Below, piece by piece: positions 27,077-35,869 of a stretch of 64,000 nucleotides of DNA. The notes under the pieces were generated by a model that did not search any database, was not told where the DNA came from, and saw only the letters and a program-made list of their open reading frames with translations. A program made the position numbers and the translations under genes. The stretch is taken from NCBI RefSeq assembly GCF_900009135.1, contig NZ_LT797688.1, positions 713,660 to 777,659 of the forward strand, in the 5' to 3' direction. This DNA comes from Planktothrix sp. PCC 11201. GTDB lineage: Bacteria; Cyanobacteriota; Cyanobacteriia; Cyanobacteriales; Microcoleaceae. Every line of letters starts with the position of its first letter. Position 1 is the stretch's first letter.

Positions 27077-27775
27077 CTACTTACCAAGAGTAATCCGCCA
27101 AGTATTCTGTATTTTTTCTAATTTGAGTTCTGGAATAGTTTGCAGTATATCTATCAATTTAATATCGGGAAAAATATTACACCTGACTTCTCTGAGATTC
27201 TGACCATAATTGCTGTAAAATATTGTGTTTATTTCATCAATTTTGACATAATTTTCTCGGTTATTTGATAGTAAATATTTAACTATTTCTACTAAGCAAA
27301 ATTTTAAATCATCCTGAGATTGAATTTTTTTATTAGTGGGATTAAACTTTTTAGAGATTGGCTTTGAACTCTTATTTTTTGGGGAAACTTTAGCAGATTT
27401 TTTAGAATATCCTTGATTCGGCAAATCTTTGATCGTACTTTTCTCAACTTTCCAAGGACGTTTTACTGTATAAAACATGGATTGATTGCTGCTTGAAGAT
27501 TGGCGATAACCAGGAACCGTTTTTCGGAGTAAAGAAATATAAAAATTTTGAGGAATTGGTGTTTCATAAATAGCAAAAATATGGCTTTTTCTCAGAAATG
27601 TTTTCAGGTCAAAATAACCATAATCTTGTAATATATTTTCTAGGGTAGATCCATATTTTTGATGAAATAACTGCTCTAAAACTGTTCGAGTTAACCAGGG
27701 ATGGTCTGAACTTTCTGTTTCTCCTTCTACCAAGTCTTCTAATTCTTGGATTAGGTGTTGCAATCGGGTTTCCAT
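27077..27775 (-). CDS. Two-domain protein, OST-HTH/LOTUS-like (tentative)
   Basis: A 232-residue hypothetical protein from the ATG at 27775 (a TTG three codons earlier is possible). Two similar globular segments flank a Lys/Ser-rich linker (about 105-150). The first (about 25-90) reads LEQLFHQKYGSTLENILQDYGYFDLKTFLRKSHIF. The second (about 160-230) reads INTIFYSNYGQNLREV..PDIKLIDILQTIPEL. Both have the helix order and the F..YG..L......L...L pattern of OST-HTH/LOTUS RNA-binding domains. The assignment is from pattern only. It lies about 110 bp downstream of nadK on the same strand. Confidence 0.5.
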   Translation of the reverse strand: METRLQHLIQELEDLVEGETESSDHPWLTRTVLEQLFHQKYGSTLENILQDYGYFDLKTFLRKSHIFAIYETPIPQNFYISLLRKTVPGYRQSSSSNQSMFYTVKRPWKVEKSTIKDLPNQGYSKKSAKVSPKNKSSKPISKKFNPTNKKIQSQDDLKFCLVEIVKYLLSNNRENYVKIDEINTIFYSNYGQNLREVRCNIFPDIKLIDILQTIPELKLEKIQNTWRITLGK

Positions 27776-27884
27776 TGGCTTCAATTCAACCTACATAGAA
27801 GTTTTATACCTCCATCTACAAAGGTGAGCTTGAGGATTTCGGATTCTGATCGAGTTAATCCTGTATGAGAGTCTCCTATTCACT

Positions 27885-28805
27885 TCAATTCCGATGATTA
27901 TTAATATGTCTAATTCTTGCCCCAGCCCATTGTAATTTTTCTCGTAAGGTTTGATAAAACGAATAATTTTCCCGCAGAATAATAAATTTTGCCTCACAAT
28001 TTGCCATGGAAACATCCACCCGTTGACCCGGCCAAATAGAGGTGGCTAATACCCCATCCATCCAAAGTTTGGTATCATGTTCCGTATCTGCTAACGGCCA
28101 AACACTAACAACAGAACCCGCAGGTAAAACAATCGGACGACTAGATAAACTTAAAGGGCAAATGGGAGTCACACTAATCGCTGCCATTCCTGGGTGTAAA
28201 ATCGGCCCTCCGGCGGAGGTATTATAACAGGTGGAACCACTGGGAGTTCCGACAATTAAACCATCTCCTTGATATTGATCAACCACTTCTCCATCCACTT
28301 CCATCTCTAAAAATGAGGTGGGCATTCGATAGGCGGAAGCGGGTTTAATACACATTTCATTTAGGGCTAAAAAGCGATCGCTCACGGGTTCTAAATTCGT
28401 GCGATTTCCTTCATAAACCGTTGCTTGTAACATCATCCGACTTTGCACCGCATAGCGATCTTCAAATAGTCGATCAATCACTAATTCCGTATTTTCAACA
28501 TCTTCAAAAGATTCAGTTAAAAATCCTAAATGTCCCCCGACATTTGCCGCTAAAATTGGAATTCCTTCGGGAGCTAAATGTCGGGCAGCGGCTAAAGCTG
28601 TGCCATCCCCACCCAAGACAATTGCTAAATCAATGGAAACATTACTAGAAGCGAGAAAAACCGGATAGGGGTTATCTTTAGCCCCACTGGGCCCCATTAA
28701 GACATGACATCCACGCTGTTCTAAATGTTTAGCATATTGTTCCGCCCAGCGTTTGCTTAACGGATCTCGGGCTTTATGGGCGATGATCACCTGTTTAATT
28801 TCCAC
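27885..28805 (-). CDS. nadK: NAD kinase
   Basis: A 306-residue ATP- or polyphosphate-dependent NAD kinase that makes NADP. The active-site GGDGT is at 65-69 with Asp67 as catalytic base. ALNEMCI is the NE motif. GSTCYNTSAGGP and the Thr/Ser-rich substrate loop follow. Length is usual for the cyanobacterial enzyme. Cyanobacteria carry two NAD kinases; which paralogue this is cannot be decided here. It is divergent from the Uma2 gene. Confidence 0.95.
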   Translation of the reverse strand: MEIKQVIIAHKARDPLSKRWAEQYAKHLEQRGCHVLMGPSGAKDNPYPVFLASSNVSIDLAIVLGGDGTALAAARHLAPEGIPILAANVGGHLGFLTESFEDVENTELVIDRLFEDRYAVQSRMMLQATVYEGNRTNLEPVSDRFLALNEMCIKPASAYRMPTSFLEMEVDGEVVDQYQGDGLIVGTPSGSTCYNTSAGGPILHPGMAAISVTPICPLSLSSRPIVLPAGSVVSVWPLADTEHDTKLWMDGVLATSIWPGQRVDVSMANCEAKFIILRENYSFYQTLREKLQWAGARIRHINNHRN

Positions 28806-28909
28806 GATACTATCCTATTATTTCTCATCGTCTTGTTATTATTATCCCTGATCTGTTACCAAAATTGGATAAATTGGTTACACTAGACTGATAGAGCTAA
28901 AATAAAGTT

Positions 28910-29590
28910 ATGGTTCAACTACAATCTCTGCCATCTTCTGATATTATTTATCCAGAAAGTGACGGTAAACCAATGGCTGATAATACAAAACAATTCCGTT
29001 GGATTGTTATTATTAAACAGAATTTAGATCAACTTTATGCAAATGATCCGAATGTGTTTGTCGCCGGAGATTTGTTTTGGTATCCCGTGGAAGGACGCAA
29101 TACAATTGTGCAAGCACCGGATGTGATGATTGCTTTGGGCAGACCTAAAGGCGATCGCCCATCCTATAAACAATGGCAAGAAGATGGAATTCCTCCCCAA
29201 GTTGTCTTTGAAATTCTTTCTCCTTGTAATTCCCAAACGGATATGGAGAAAAAACTGTTATTTTATGACCGTTATGGAGTAGAAGAATATTATATCTATG
29301 ACCCGGACAGGAATCAATTGAAAGGGTGGTTTCGTCGGGAAATGGGTTTAGATGTAATTGAAGAAATTAACGGTTGGGTGAGTCCCCGTTTAGGCATTCG
29401 CTATGAGTTATCCGGGGAAGAATTAGAAATTTATCGTCCCGATGGTATCCCCTTTCTCTCCTATCAAGAAGTTAGCGAACAATTAGAACAGGAACGTCAA
29501 CGGGCGGACAATGCTCAACAAAAACTAGCAGAAATGGAAACCTTATTGCAACAATACCGCGATCGCTTTGGTGATTTACCCTCTCAATAA
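28910..29590 (+). CDS. Uma2 family endonuclease-like protein
   Basis: A 226-residue member of the Uma2/DUF820 family, a PD-(D/E)xK nuclease fold greatly expanded in cyanobacteria. Visible core elements are APDVMIALG (Asp71), VVFEILSP (Glu101), KLLFYDRYGVEEYYIYDP and a conserved Arg/Lys nearby. A coiled-coil tail (about 190-220, LEQERQRADNAQQ) is typical of the family. Members are proposed to come from mobile elements, and their biological role is unsettled. It ends at a bidirectional hairpin terminator. Confidence 0.9.
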   Translation: MVQLQSLPSSDIIYPESDGKPMADNTKQFRWIVIIKQNLDQLYANDPNVFVAGDLFWYPVEGRNTIVQAPDVMIALGRPKGDRPSYKQWQEDGIPPQVVFEILSPCNSQTDMEKKLLFYDRYGVEEYYIYDPDRNQLKGWFRREMGLDVIEEINGWVSPRLGIRYELSGEELEIYRPDGIPFLSYQEVSEQLEQERQRADNAQQKLAEMETLLQQYRDRFGDLPSQ

Positions 29591-29601
29591 TTTTTTGGGA
29601 A

Positions 29602-29632
29602 AACAGGGTTTATTAATACAATAAACCCTGTT
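29602..29632. terminator. Bidirectional hairpin terminator
   Basis: A perfect 13-bp stem, AACAGGGTTTATT (29602-29614) with AATAAACCCTGTT (29620-29632), and a 5-base loop. It lies between the convergent Uma2 gene and the DUF1574 gene. A run of T precedes it for the minus strand's view only weakly. Confidence 0.7.
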
Positions 29633-29636
29633 AATG

Positions 29637-31163
29637 TTATCTGACACGCGGCCAAGGAATTGTCGGGTTAGCCGCGATTTCTCGCGCCACTAAACTAGCT
29701 CCATAGCGGTTTAAATGGCTAGGATCAACAAAATATTGATATTGCCTTAAGGCTTTTTCTGATAAATTGATAAAAATAAAGCCATATTCCTGAGATAACT
29801 GTTTCATTTGTTGATTAAATTCGACTTCAGAAGACCATCGAACAGAATCTAAATAATCATCTGTGATCGGTAAATTGACAACAACTAATTGAATATTATT
29901 AGAACTAGCAAATGCCACAACTGAATCAAAGGCTCTGGCCTGTTCTCCTCCTAAATTAAATCCTCGATAATCGCCATCATAGGTTCCCGAAACATAGGGT
30001 TTTTGTTGATAATAAGTATTCGGGTTAAAGCGATCGGATAGGGGCAAAAAACCGTTGGCTTCAATGGAATTTAAGGAAACTAGAGTAGCAGAAAAATTAA
30101 ATTCTGAAGGACGATATAATAAATTTTGATAGTTAGATGGGGCATTTTCAGAAGAATTATCAGCTAAATTATAATCATTTTTTTTAATAAAATTAGAAGT
30201 TTTAAACTGAAATTTAGAGTTATCTTTATGTTTACAAGAGTTCGGCAATTGATAACATTTGGTTTGAAAATTAGGTTCGGCTTTAGCTAATTGGGGGCGA
30301 AGGCCAGCAGCTATTTTTTGATGGGCTTGGGAAGCCATAATTGCCTCAAAGGTTCGATCAATTCGACCACTATTAAATGCCCGAACTCCATCGGCCCAAA
30401 TTATTAATTTAGGCAATTGTTCTGGGGTTAAAACTTCTCTTAAAATATAATCGACAACTTGCGCCGTTGCACCATTCACCCCAAAGTTAAAAATCCTTAA
30501 ATTTTGATATCCTTTTTTAGCTAAAGCTTGCTGCATTTGTGCCGGATCAACCCCTTGTAGTGCGCGAGAACTTCCCACAATTAAAATATCTGGTCTACCA
30601 ACGGTACTTAAATAAGACAAATATAATTTTAATTGTTGATCTAAAGGTTCACTATCAAAACTAGGAAACTGGGAAACTGAACCCGAACGGGCGGCTTGCT
30701 GTTGAGAATAGGTTAAATTTCGCATATATTCAACTACTTTTTTCTCAGCAAAGATGCGTTTAGGGCTATTAGCAGGAACCGCTTGCATCCACGCCACCGC
30801 CTGTAACCAGAGGCGGGCGACTTCATCCCAATCGGATTGAGATTGGGCGGTTTGAGCTAAATTAGAGGCTTGTAGGGCAAATTTAACCGATTCATCAAAG
30901 GGATTTTCTTCGATACAAATTTGAGATTTAGTAGGATTTTGAGAGAGTAAATTTTCGTTTTTTCCCGATATTTTATTCTGATTCAACGGTTGAGAATTAG
31001 GGGTAATAGAAGCGGCGATCGCAGTTTGGGAAGCAACAGAAGGTTGAGAGGATTCCTTGAATGAACACCCAACCATTAATATCATCAGAGAAACTATCGC
31101 CATCACCCCACTATTTCTACGGGTTGATCTCATGAGTAAGCTTAATATGGACAATAGACTCAT
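29637..31163 (-). CDS. DUF1574-type SGNH-like lipoprotein
   Basis: A 508-residue envelope protein. Near the N-terminus a hydrophobic helix ends in LMVGC (a lipobox), so it is probably a lipoprotein; a start at Met11 would give a cleaner signal. Residues about 85-170 contain the helical pattern W..A..WMQAVP..SP..FAEKKVVEY...L also found in the 497-residue protein at 2903-4396. The C-terminal 300 residues are the DUF1574/SGNH-like fold: VGSSRALQGVDP (block I Ser), FNFGVNGATA and DPSHLNRYG (block V Asp/His). The family is thought to include O-acyl-modifying enzymes of exported polysaccharide, but the exact activity is unknown. Confidence 0.8.
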   Translation of the reverse strand: MSLLSILSLLMRSTRRNSGVMAIVSLMILMVGCSFKESSQPSVASQTAIAASITPNSQPLNQNKISGKNENLLSQNPTKSQICIEENPFDESVKFALQASNLAQTAQSQSDWDEVARLWLQAVAWMQAVPANSPKRIFAEKKVVEYMRNLTYSQQQAARSGSVSQFPSFDSEPLDQQLKLYLSYLSTVGRPDILIVGSSRALQGVDPAQMQQALAKKGYQNLRIFNFGVNGATAQVVDYILREVLTPEQLPKLIIWADGVRAFNSGRIDRTFEAIMASQAHQKIAAGLRPQLAKAEPNFQTKCYQLPNSCKHKDNSKFQFKTSNFIKKNDYNLADNSSENAPSNYQNLLYRPSEFNFSATLVSLNSIEANGFLPLSDRFNPNTYYQQKPYVSGTYDGDYRGFNLGGEQARAFDSVVAFASSNNIQLVVVNLPITDDYLDSVRWSSEVEFNQQMKQLSQEYGFIFINLSEKALRQYQYFVDPSHLNRYGASLVAREIAANPTIPWPRVR

Positions 31164-31240
31164 AGCAATTGTTAGCTGGAATTAGATAATTTCGGTTAAT
31201 CGGGATTTCTCTTGTCCGATTATAAATCAAAACTATCCCG

Positions 31241-34200
31241 TTAAACCTTGCCTTCAATTATTCCCTCGGCTTCATGAACAATTGCCCTTAACTGTTCGAT
31301 CATATTTTGACTCGCTGTTTGCCAGAATTGGCGTTGATGCGCTTCTAATAATCTTTCTGCCATATCGCGTAATGCCCAGGGATTTTTTTCTTGAATAAAT
31401 TGTTGGACTTTCTGATCAAAAATATAAGCATTGGCTACCCCTTCATACATAAAATCTTCAACACAATTTGCCGTCACATCATAGGCGAATAAAAAATCGA
31501 CGGTTGCTGATAGTTCAAAAGCTCCTTTATAGCCATGTCGCATAACTCCAGCTATCCATTTCGGGTTAATCACCCGGGAGCGATAGACCTTAGCAATTTC
31601 TTCTTTTAAAAGTTTAACTTTTGGGTTTTCAGGAATAGCATTATCTCCGAAATAAATCTCAGGATTTTTCCCCGTCAAAGTTCTCACCGCAACGGTCATT
31701 CCTCCTTGAAATTGATAATAGTCATCGGAATCTAATAAATCATGTTCTCGGTTATCTTGATTTTGGAGAACAATTTGCATCTTTTCTAACCGATTTTCAA
31801 AGGCTTCGGAGGCGGAAATTCCCTGTTGATAGCCAGAATTTGTACTGGTATAAGCGTAACTACTCCAGTTAATATAGGCGGTGGCTAAATCCTGATCATT
31901 TTGCCAGTTTTGGGATTCAATTAATCCTTGTAAACCCGCTCCATAGGCCCCAGGTTTAGAGCCAAAAATTCTTAACCGCGATCGCAAATTTGCCTGTTCT
32001 TTTGTTAACCCTTCTGCTATCCAAAATTGAGTTTCTTTTTGAACTTGAGCAGCTAAAGGATTTTGATCCTCAGTTTCATCTAAATTAGAAACAGCAATTA
32101 CCGCTTGATCAAATAGATCAATTAAATTGGGAAACGCATCTCTAAAAAACCCTGAAATCCTTAGTGTCACATCCACCCGGGGACGACCTAAAATCGAAAC
32201 AGGTAATATTTCAAAATCAACTACTCGCCGCGAAGGATAATCCCATACAGGTTTGACCCCTAATAATGCTAAGGCTTCAGCGATATCATCTCCCCCAGTT
32301 CGCATGGTGGAAGTTCCCCAAACTGATAACCCCAAAGTGCGGGGATATTCGCCATTTTCCTGAGTATAACGTTCAATTAATACGGATGCGGCTAATTCTC
32401 CCACTCTCCAGGCGGTTTCCGTGGGAATAGCCCGAATATCAACGGAATAAAAATTACGTCCGGTGGGTAAAACATTGGGTTTTCCTCTTGTTGGTGCTCC
32501 CGATGCACCACTTTTGATAAATCGACCTTCTAAACCTTTTAATAAATTAGTAATTTCTTCTGATGTTCTCAATAAATTGGGTAATAATTTATTCTGAATC
32601 CAGCTTAATTCTTTTTGGATTAATTCCATAGATTTGACCCTCTTAGTAATGGAGGGAACTGAAGGTTTTGGGTGGTTTTCTGGAATTGTTATTAAAAACT
32701 CCTGTCCCCACCCTTGACAAGGGGGGGCTAGGGGGGGTAATTCTTCAATTAAATTAATAGCATATTCTTCAATCACTGCCACCCCATCCCCAACGGTGCG
32801 ACAGAATTGATTATTAATAGTTTGATTAATAATTTCCCCGTAATCTGAAGTTAAGGGATCAAATTCTAACTGCCAATCTTGGGCGATCGCCCGACTCAAA
32901 CCTAATCGTTTAGTGTCAGGATGACGGGCAATGGAGATGATTAAATCCCTTAATTGTTCACCCTGGGGACATTGCCCAAAAATATGTAAACCATCCCGAA
33001 TTTGGGCCTCTTTTAATTCACATAAATATCGATCTAGTTCAGTAAAAATAGAATTTTGATCCTGTAAAACTGCTTGTTTATTCAGTTTAGGTAAACCCAA
33101 TTCTGCCTCTAAATTCTCCTGTTGAATTAACTGAATAATTCTTTCTGAAATCAACGATAACCGAGAAGGATCTAAACTTTGGGCTTGATAATATTCATCC
33201 ATTAACCCTTCTAATTGTTGTAATGATCCATAGAGTTCTGAACGGGTTAAAGGGGGTGTTAAATGGTCTAAAATTACCGCTTGGGAACGGCGTTTGGCTT
33301 GGGTTCCTTCCCCTGGATCATTAACAATAAAGGGATAAAAATTTGGTAACGCCCCTAAAGCAATTTCAGGATAACAGTTTTCTGATAATCCTACATTTTT
33401 ACCCGGCAACCATTCCAAATTTCCATGTTTTCCTAAATGAATAATAGCATCGGCTTGAAATTGCGATCGCAACCAATAATAAAACGCTAAATAATCCGGT
33501 GTGGGTTCTAAATCCGGGGCATGATAATTCAAATTTGGATCAAGATCATATCCTCTGGAGGGCTGTATTCCAATAAAAATATTCCCCCGTTGAATGCCTG
33601 AAATAGCAAAGCCTTTAGAGGTCTTTTGTTCTTCTTGAAAATGATGTTCCCATCGGTTATTAATAGCAGTTTGAATAGATAGCGGTAAGGTAGAAAAATA
33701 GTCTTGATAGTCTTTAAAAGATAAACTTTGATCCATAGATCGCAACTCCCAACCTTCCGGGTCGTTGGTAATTCCTGTTGTTAATTGATCAATTAATTCT
33801 TCTCCGGTTTCAGGCGAATTTTCCAGAAAATATCCTGCTTCTTCTAAGGCTTTTAGAACTTGAATACAACTGGCTGGCGTATCCAAACCCACCCCATTTC
33901 CTAAGCGCCCATCTCGACAGGGATAGTTCGCTAAAATAATAGCAATTCGTCGTTTTGATGCGGTTTTTTTCCCTAAATTAATCCAATTTTTTGCTAACTC
34001 AGCGACAAAATTAATCCGATTTTGTACCGCTACATATCGGACAACATTGGTTTCTAAGGTAGGATGCCAATTTTCCACCGCTTTAAAAGAAACCACTCGA
34101 CTAATAATCCGTCCATCCACTTCGGGTAAGGCGACATTCATGGCAATATCCCTCGGTGAAAGTCCCATAAAATTATTCTCCCATTGTTCTAAACTTCCCC

Positions 34201-35065
34201 CACTTAAAATAACTTGTAAAACCGGAATATCTAAGGAAAATAATGGCGGTTGACTTTCATCTTCTGAAGTTGAAGAAATGGAAAAACTGGTGGTATTAAT
34301 TAATAATTGAATACCGGAATTAAAATAGGTTAAAATTTCCGTTTGTAGATCGGGATCTCGTAAAGAAGAAACAAAAATAGGAATAGGTTTTAAGTTTAAT
34401 TTAACTAATGCTTGACAGAGGGAATCTATCGGATCTAAATTGCCAGATAGGTAATGGGCGCGATAAAATACAATTCCAACAGTCGCAATATAATCATCGG
34501 ATTTTACGGTTTGATTCCAGGGATAATAACCAACTTTTGGAATAGTTACTGCAGGAATAATCGGATAATTTTTATTAAAAATATGATTGCCAATTAATAG
34601 CATAGCATTGGCAAAATTATCAACTCCGGCTTCAGTTAAATAGCGCCAAACTTGATCAACAATTGATAACGATACGGTGGAATGACTGATTAAGTCAGGG
34701 TCGGGACGATCTTCCCCGGGAAGGATAATTAATTGAGTTTTGGTTTTAGCAAAAATGTCTTGTAAAACTTCCAACCCATACGACCAATAGGAACGTCCTC
34801 CTAACAGTCTTAAAATAATGACTTGAGCTTTTTCTAAAACAGTTTCTGCGTAGGTATCAATGGTTAATTGTTGTTGTAATTGCAATAAATTAGTGACTCG
34901 CAACGGGGGAAAATCCGCCGGAAGTTTAGAAACTACCGTGGCTAAGGTTTGAATATCCGTATCCGCCGCCGTTAAAAAAATAATCGGCGCCGGGGTTTGT
35001 TCAATAAAAATAACTACGTCTGTATCGGGGTTCCATCCCCCTGGTGTGGCTGCAATTCTGTGCAT
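31241..35065 (-). CDS. cobN: Cobaltochelatase subunit CobN
   Basis: A 1274-residue large chelatase subunit. It matches the CobN/ChlH family over its full length: N-terminal MHRIAATPGG, HLGKHGNLEWLPGK (metal-porphyrin core), GRNFYSVDIRAIPT, GVNPVWDYPSRRV-like and GRPRVDVTLRISGFFRD segments. Length, start and absence of ChlH-specific order favour CobN over magnesium chelatase H. It inserts cobalt into hydrogenobyrinate a,c-diamide (or an equivalent corrinoid) with ATPase partners, which in cyanobacteria are probably shared ChlI/ChlD proteins. No cobalamin riboswitch is seen upstream. A small cupin gene sits 47 bp upstream on the same strand. Confidence 0.93.
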   Translation of the reverse strand: MHRIAATPGGWNPDTDVVIFIEQTPAPIIFLTAADTDIQTLATVVSKLPADFPPLRVTNLLQLQQQLTIDTYAETVLEKAQVIILRLLGGRSYWSYGLEVLQDIFAKTKTQLIILPGEDRPDPDLISHSTVSLSIVDQVWRYLTEAGVDNFANAMLLIGNHIFNKNYPIIPAVTIPKVGYYPWNQTVKSDDYIATVGIVFYRAHYLSGNLDPIDSLCQALVKLNLKPIPIFVSSLRDPDLQTEILTYFNSGIQLLINTTSFSISSTSEDESQPPLFSLDIPVLQVILSGGSLEQWENNFMGLSPRDIAMNVALPEVDGRIISRVVSFKAVENWHPTLETNVVRYVAVQNRINFVAELAKNWINLGKKTASKRRIAIILANYPCRDGRLGNGVGLDTPASCIQVLKALEEAGYFLENSPETGEELIDQLTTGITNDPEGWELRSMDQSLSFKDYQDYFSTLPLSIQTAINNRWEHHFQEEQKTSKGFAISGIQRGNIFIGIQPSRGYDLDPNLNYHAPDLEPTPDYLAFYYWLRSQFQADAIIHLGKHGNLEWLPGKNVGLSENCYPEIALGALPNFYPFIVNDPGEGTQAKRRSQAVILDHLTPPLTRSELYGSLQQLEGLMDEYYQAQSLDPSRLSLISERIIQLIQQENLEAELGLPKLNKQAVLQDQNSIFTELDRYLCELKEAQIRDGLHIFGQCPQGEQLRDLIISIARHPDTKRLGLSRAIAQDWQLEFDPLTSDYGEIINQTINNQFCRTVGDGVAVIEEYAINLIEELPPLAPPCQGWGQEFLITIPENHPKPSVPSITKRVKSMELIQKELSWIQNKLLPNLLRTSEEITNLLKGLEGRFIKSGASGAPTRGKPNVLPTGRNFYSVDIRAIPTETAWRVGELAASVLIERYTQENGEYPRTLGLSVWGTSTMRTGGDDIAEALALLGVKPVWDYPSRRVVDFEILPVSILGRPRVDVTLRISGFFRDAFPNLIDLFDQAVIAVSNLDETEDQNPLAAQVQKETQFWIAEGLTKEQANLRSRLRIFGSKPGAYGAGLQGLIESQNWQNDQDLATAYINWSSYAYTSTNSGYQQGISASEAFENRLEKMQIVLQNQDNREHDLLDSDDYYQFQGGMTVAVRTLTGKNPEIYFGDNAIPENPKVKLLKEEIAKVYRSRVINPKWIAGVMRHGYKGAFELSATVDFLFAYDVTANCVEDFMYEGVANAYIFDQKVQQFIQEKNPWALRDMAERLLEAHQRQFWQTASQNMIEQLRAIVHEAEGIIEGKV

Positions 35066-35112
35066 TTTAATTTAAAAATAGAGTCAATTGTATTCTTTGA
35101 AAATTCAATATT

Positions 35113-35487
35113 CTAAGACTCAATTTCCTGATCTCGATGCACAATATTTGGAGAAAAAGCCGGAAGACAAACCGCCACATATTCCGCACCTTCTTCAGTT
35201 GGCGTACTATAACGCACCCATTCCCCTTTGTGAGTAACCACCGCTTGTCCGGCTTGAACATCAATTTGACCCCCTTCATATTCGACTCGCAATAATCCCT
35301 TGAAAACCACCGTAAATTCATCAAATTCAGGTTGTTGTCCCGGTTCAAGCCAACCCCCCGGGGAACGCATATAAGCAACACTTACCGCGTCTGTTTGACT
35401 GTTAACTCGTCCAATATATTCATCAATTAATTTGGGTTTATTTCCCGCCGCCGTAATCCGACTCGGTTGTTCAATAAAATCTGGCAT
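35113..35487 (-). CDS. Cupin-domain protein
   Basis: A 124-residue single-domain cupin. The second cupin motif is visible as GGQIDVQAGQAVVTHKGEWVRY, and the first lies around EFDEFTVVFKGLLRVEYEG. The usual His metal ligands are only partly present, so metal binding is doubtful. It shares a strand with cobN, 47 bp upstream of it, so it may be co-transcribed and could sense or bind a small ligand. No specific function can be assigned. Confidence 0.8.
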   Translation of the reverse strand: MPDFIEQPSRITAAGNKPKLIDEYIGRVNSQTDAVSVAYMRSPGGWLEPGQQPEFDEFTVVFKGLLRVEYEGGQIDVQAGQAVVTHKGEWVRYSTPTEEGAEYVAVCLPAFSPNIVHRDQEIES

Positions 35488-35577
35488 AGTGATTGTATGA
35501 TAAAAGTTTAAGGTTTCATAATTTATGCAAATTTTAACTCATTATATCATGATTTGGGGTGACGGATTAATAAAAAT

Positions 35578-35859
35578 TTGCCACAATCAAGACTAGAAAA
35601 ACGAGTTCTTAAGTTTCGTCGTGATTTGCAGCGAATGAGAACATTATGCCAAGAGTTGAATAGATTTGTAATTAAATCCACAAGGGATGGATTATCAATG
35701 TACTTTTCTAGTGCAATTCAAGCGGTTAACTGTGCAATTTAAATTCAAGAAGATTTAGCAAATTCTTGGTGGCAAAAGCCAAAAATAGGAATAGTTGACT
35801 ACCCTTTAACTTATAGTAGCCAACAGACTCCTCGACTGAAACCTAAGTCAAAATCTTAA
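35578..35859 (+). pseudogene. Remnant of class III nucleotide cyclase domain
   Basis: In one plus-strand frame the sequence reads RRDLQRMRTLCQELN, then VIKSTRDGLSMYFSSAIQAV, then NCAI, an internal stop (TAA 35740-35742) and IQEDLAN. This is the stretch around the conserved K-STGDG-LL-YF motif of class III adenylate/guanylate cyclases, with GDG mutated to RDG. After IQEDLAN the similarity stops. Only about 60 residues of the family remain, so it is a dead fragment. The call rests on motif recognition. Confidence 0.6.
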
Positions 35860-35869
35860 TATTTAATGG

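Noticed and set aside
27791-28015. 74-codon minus frame near nadK
   Set aside because: It overlaps the 3' end of nadK in another frame and shows no domain; the NAD kinase frame is clear.
31241-35065. Magnesium chelatase ChlH instead of CobN
   Set aside because: The N-terminus and length fit CobN; ChlH in cyanobacteria is of the same family but has a different N-terminal order. Low residual doubt.
35067-35381. 104-codon minus frame overlapping the cupin gene
   Set aside because: It lies in another frame of the cupin gene and has no coherent family pattern; the cupin frame shows the domain motifs.
31241-35577. Possible cobalamin riboswitch before cobN or the cupin gene
   Set aside because: The gap upstream of cobN is 47 bp and the one before the cupin gene is about 90 bp. 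Neither shows a B12-box or the length required.
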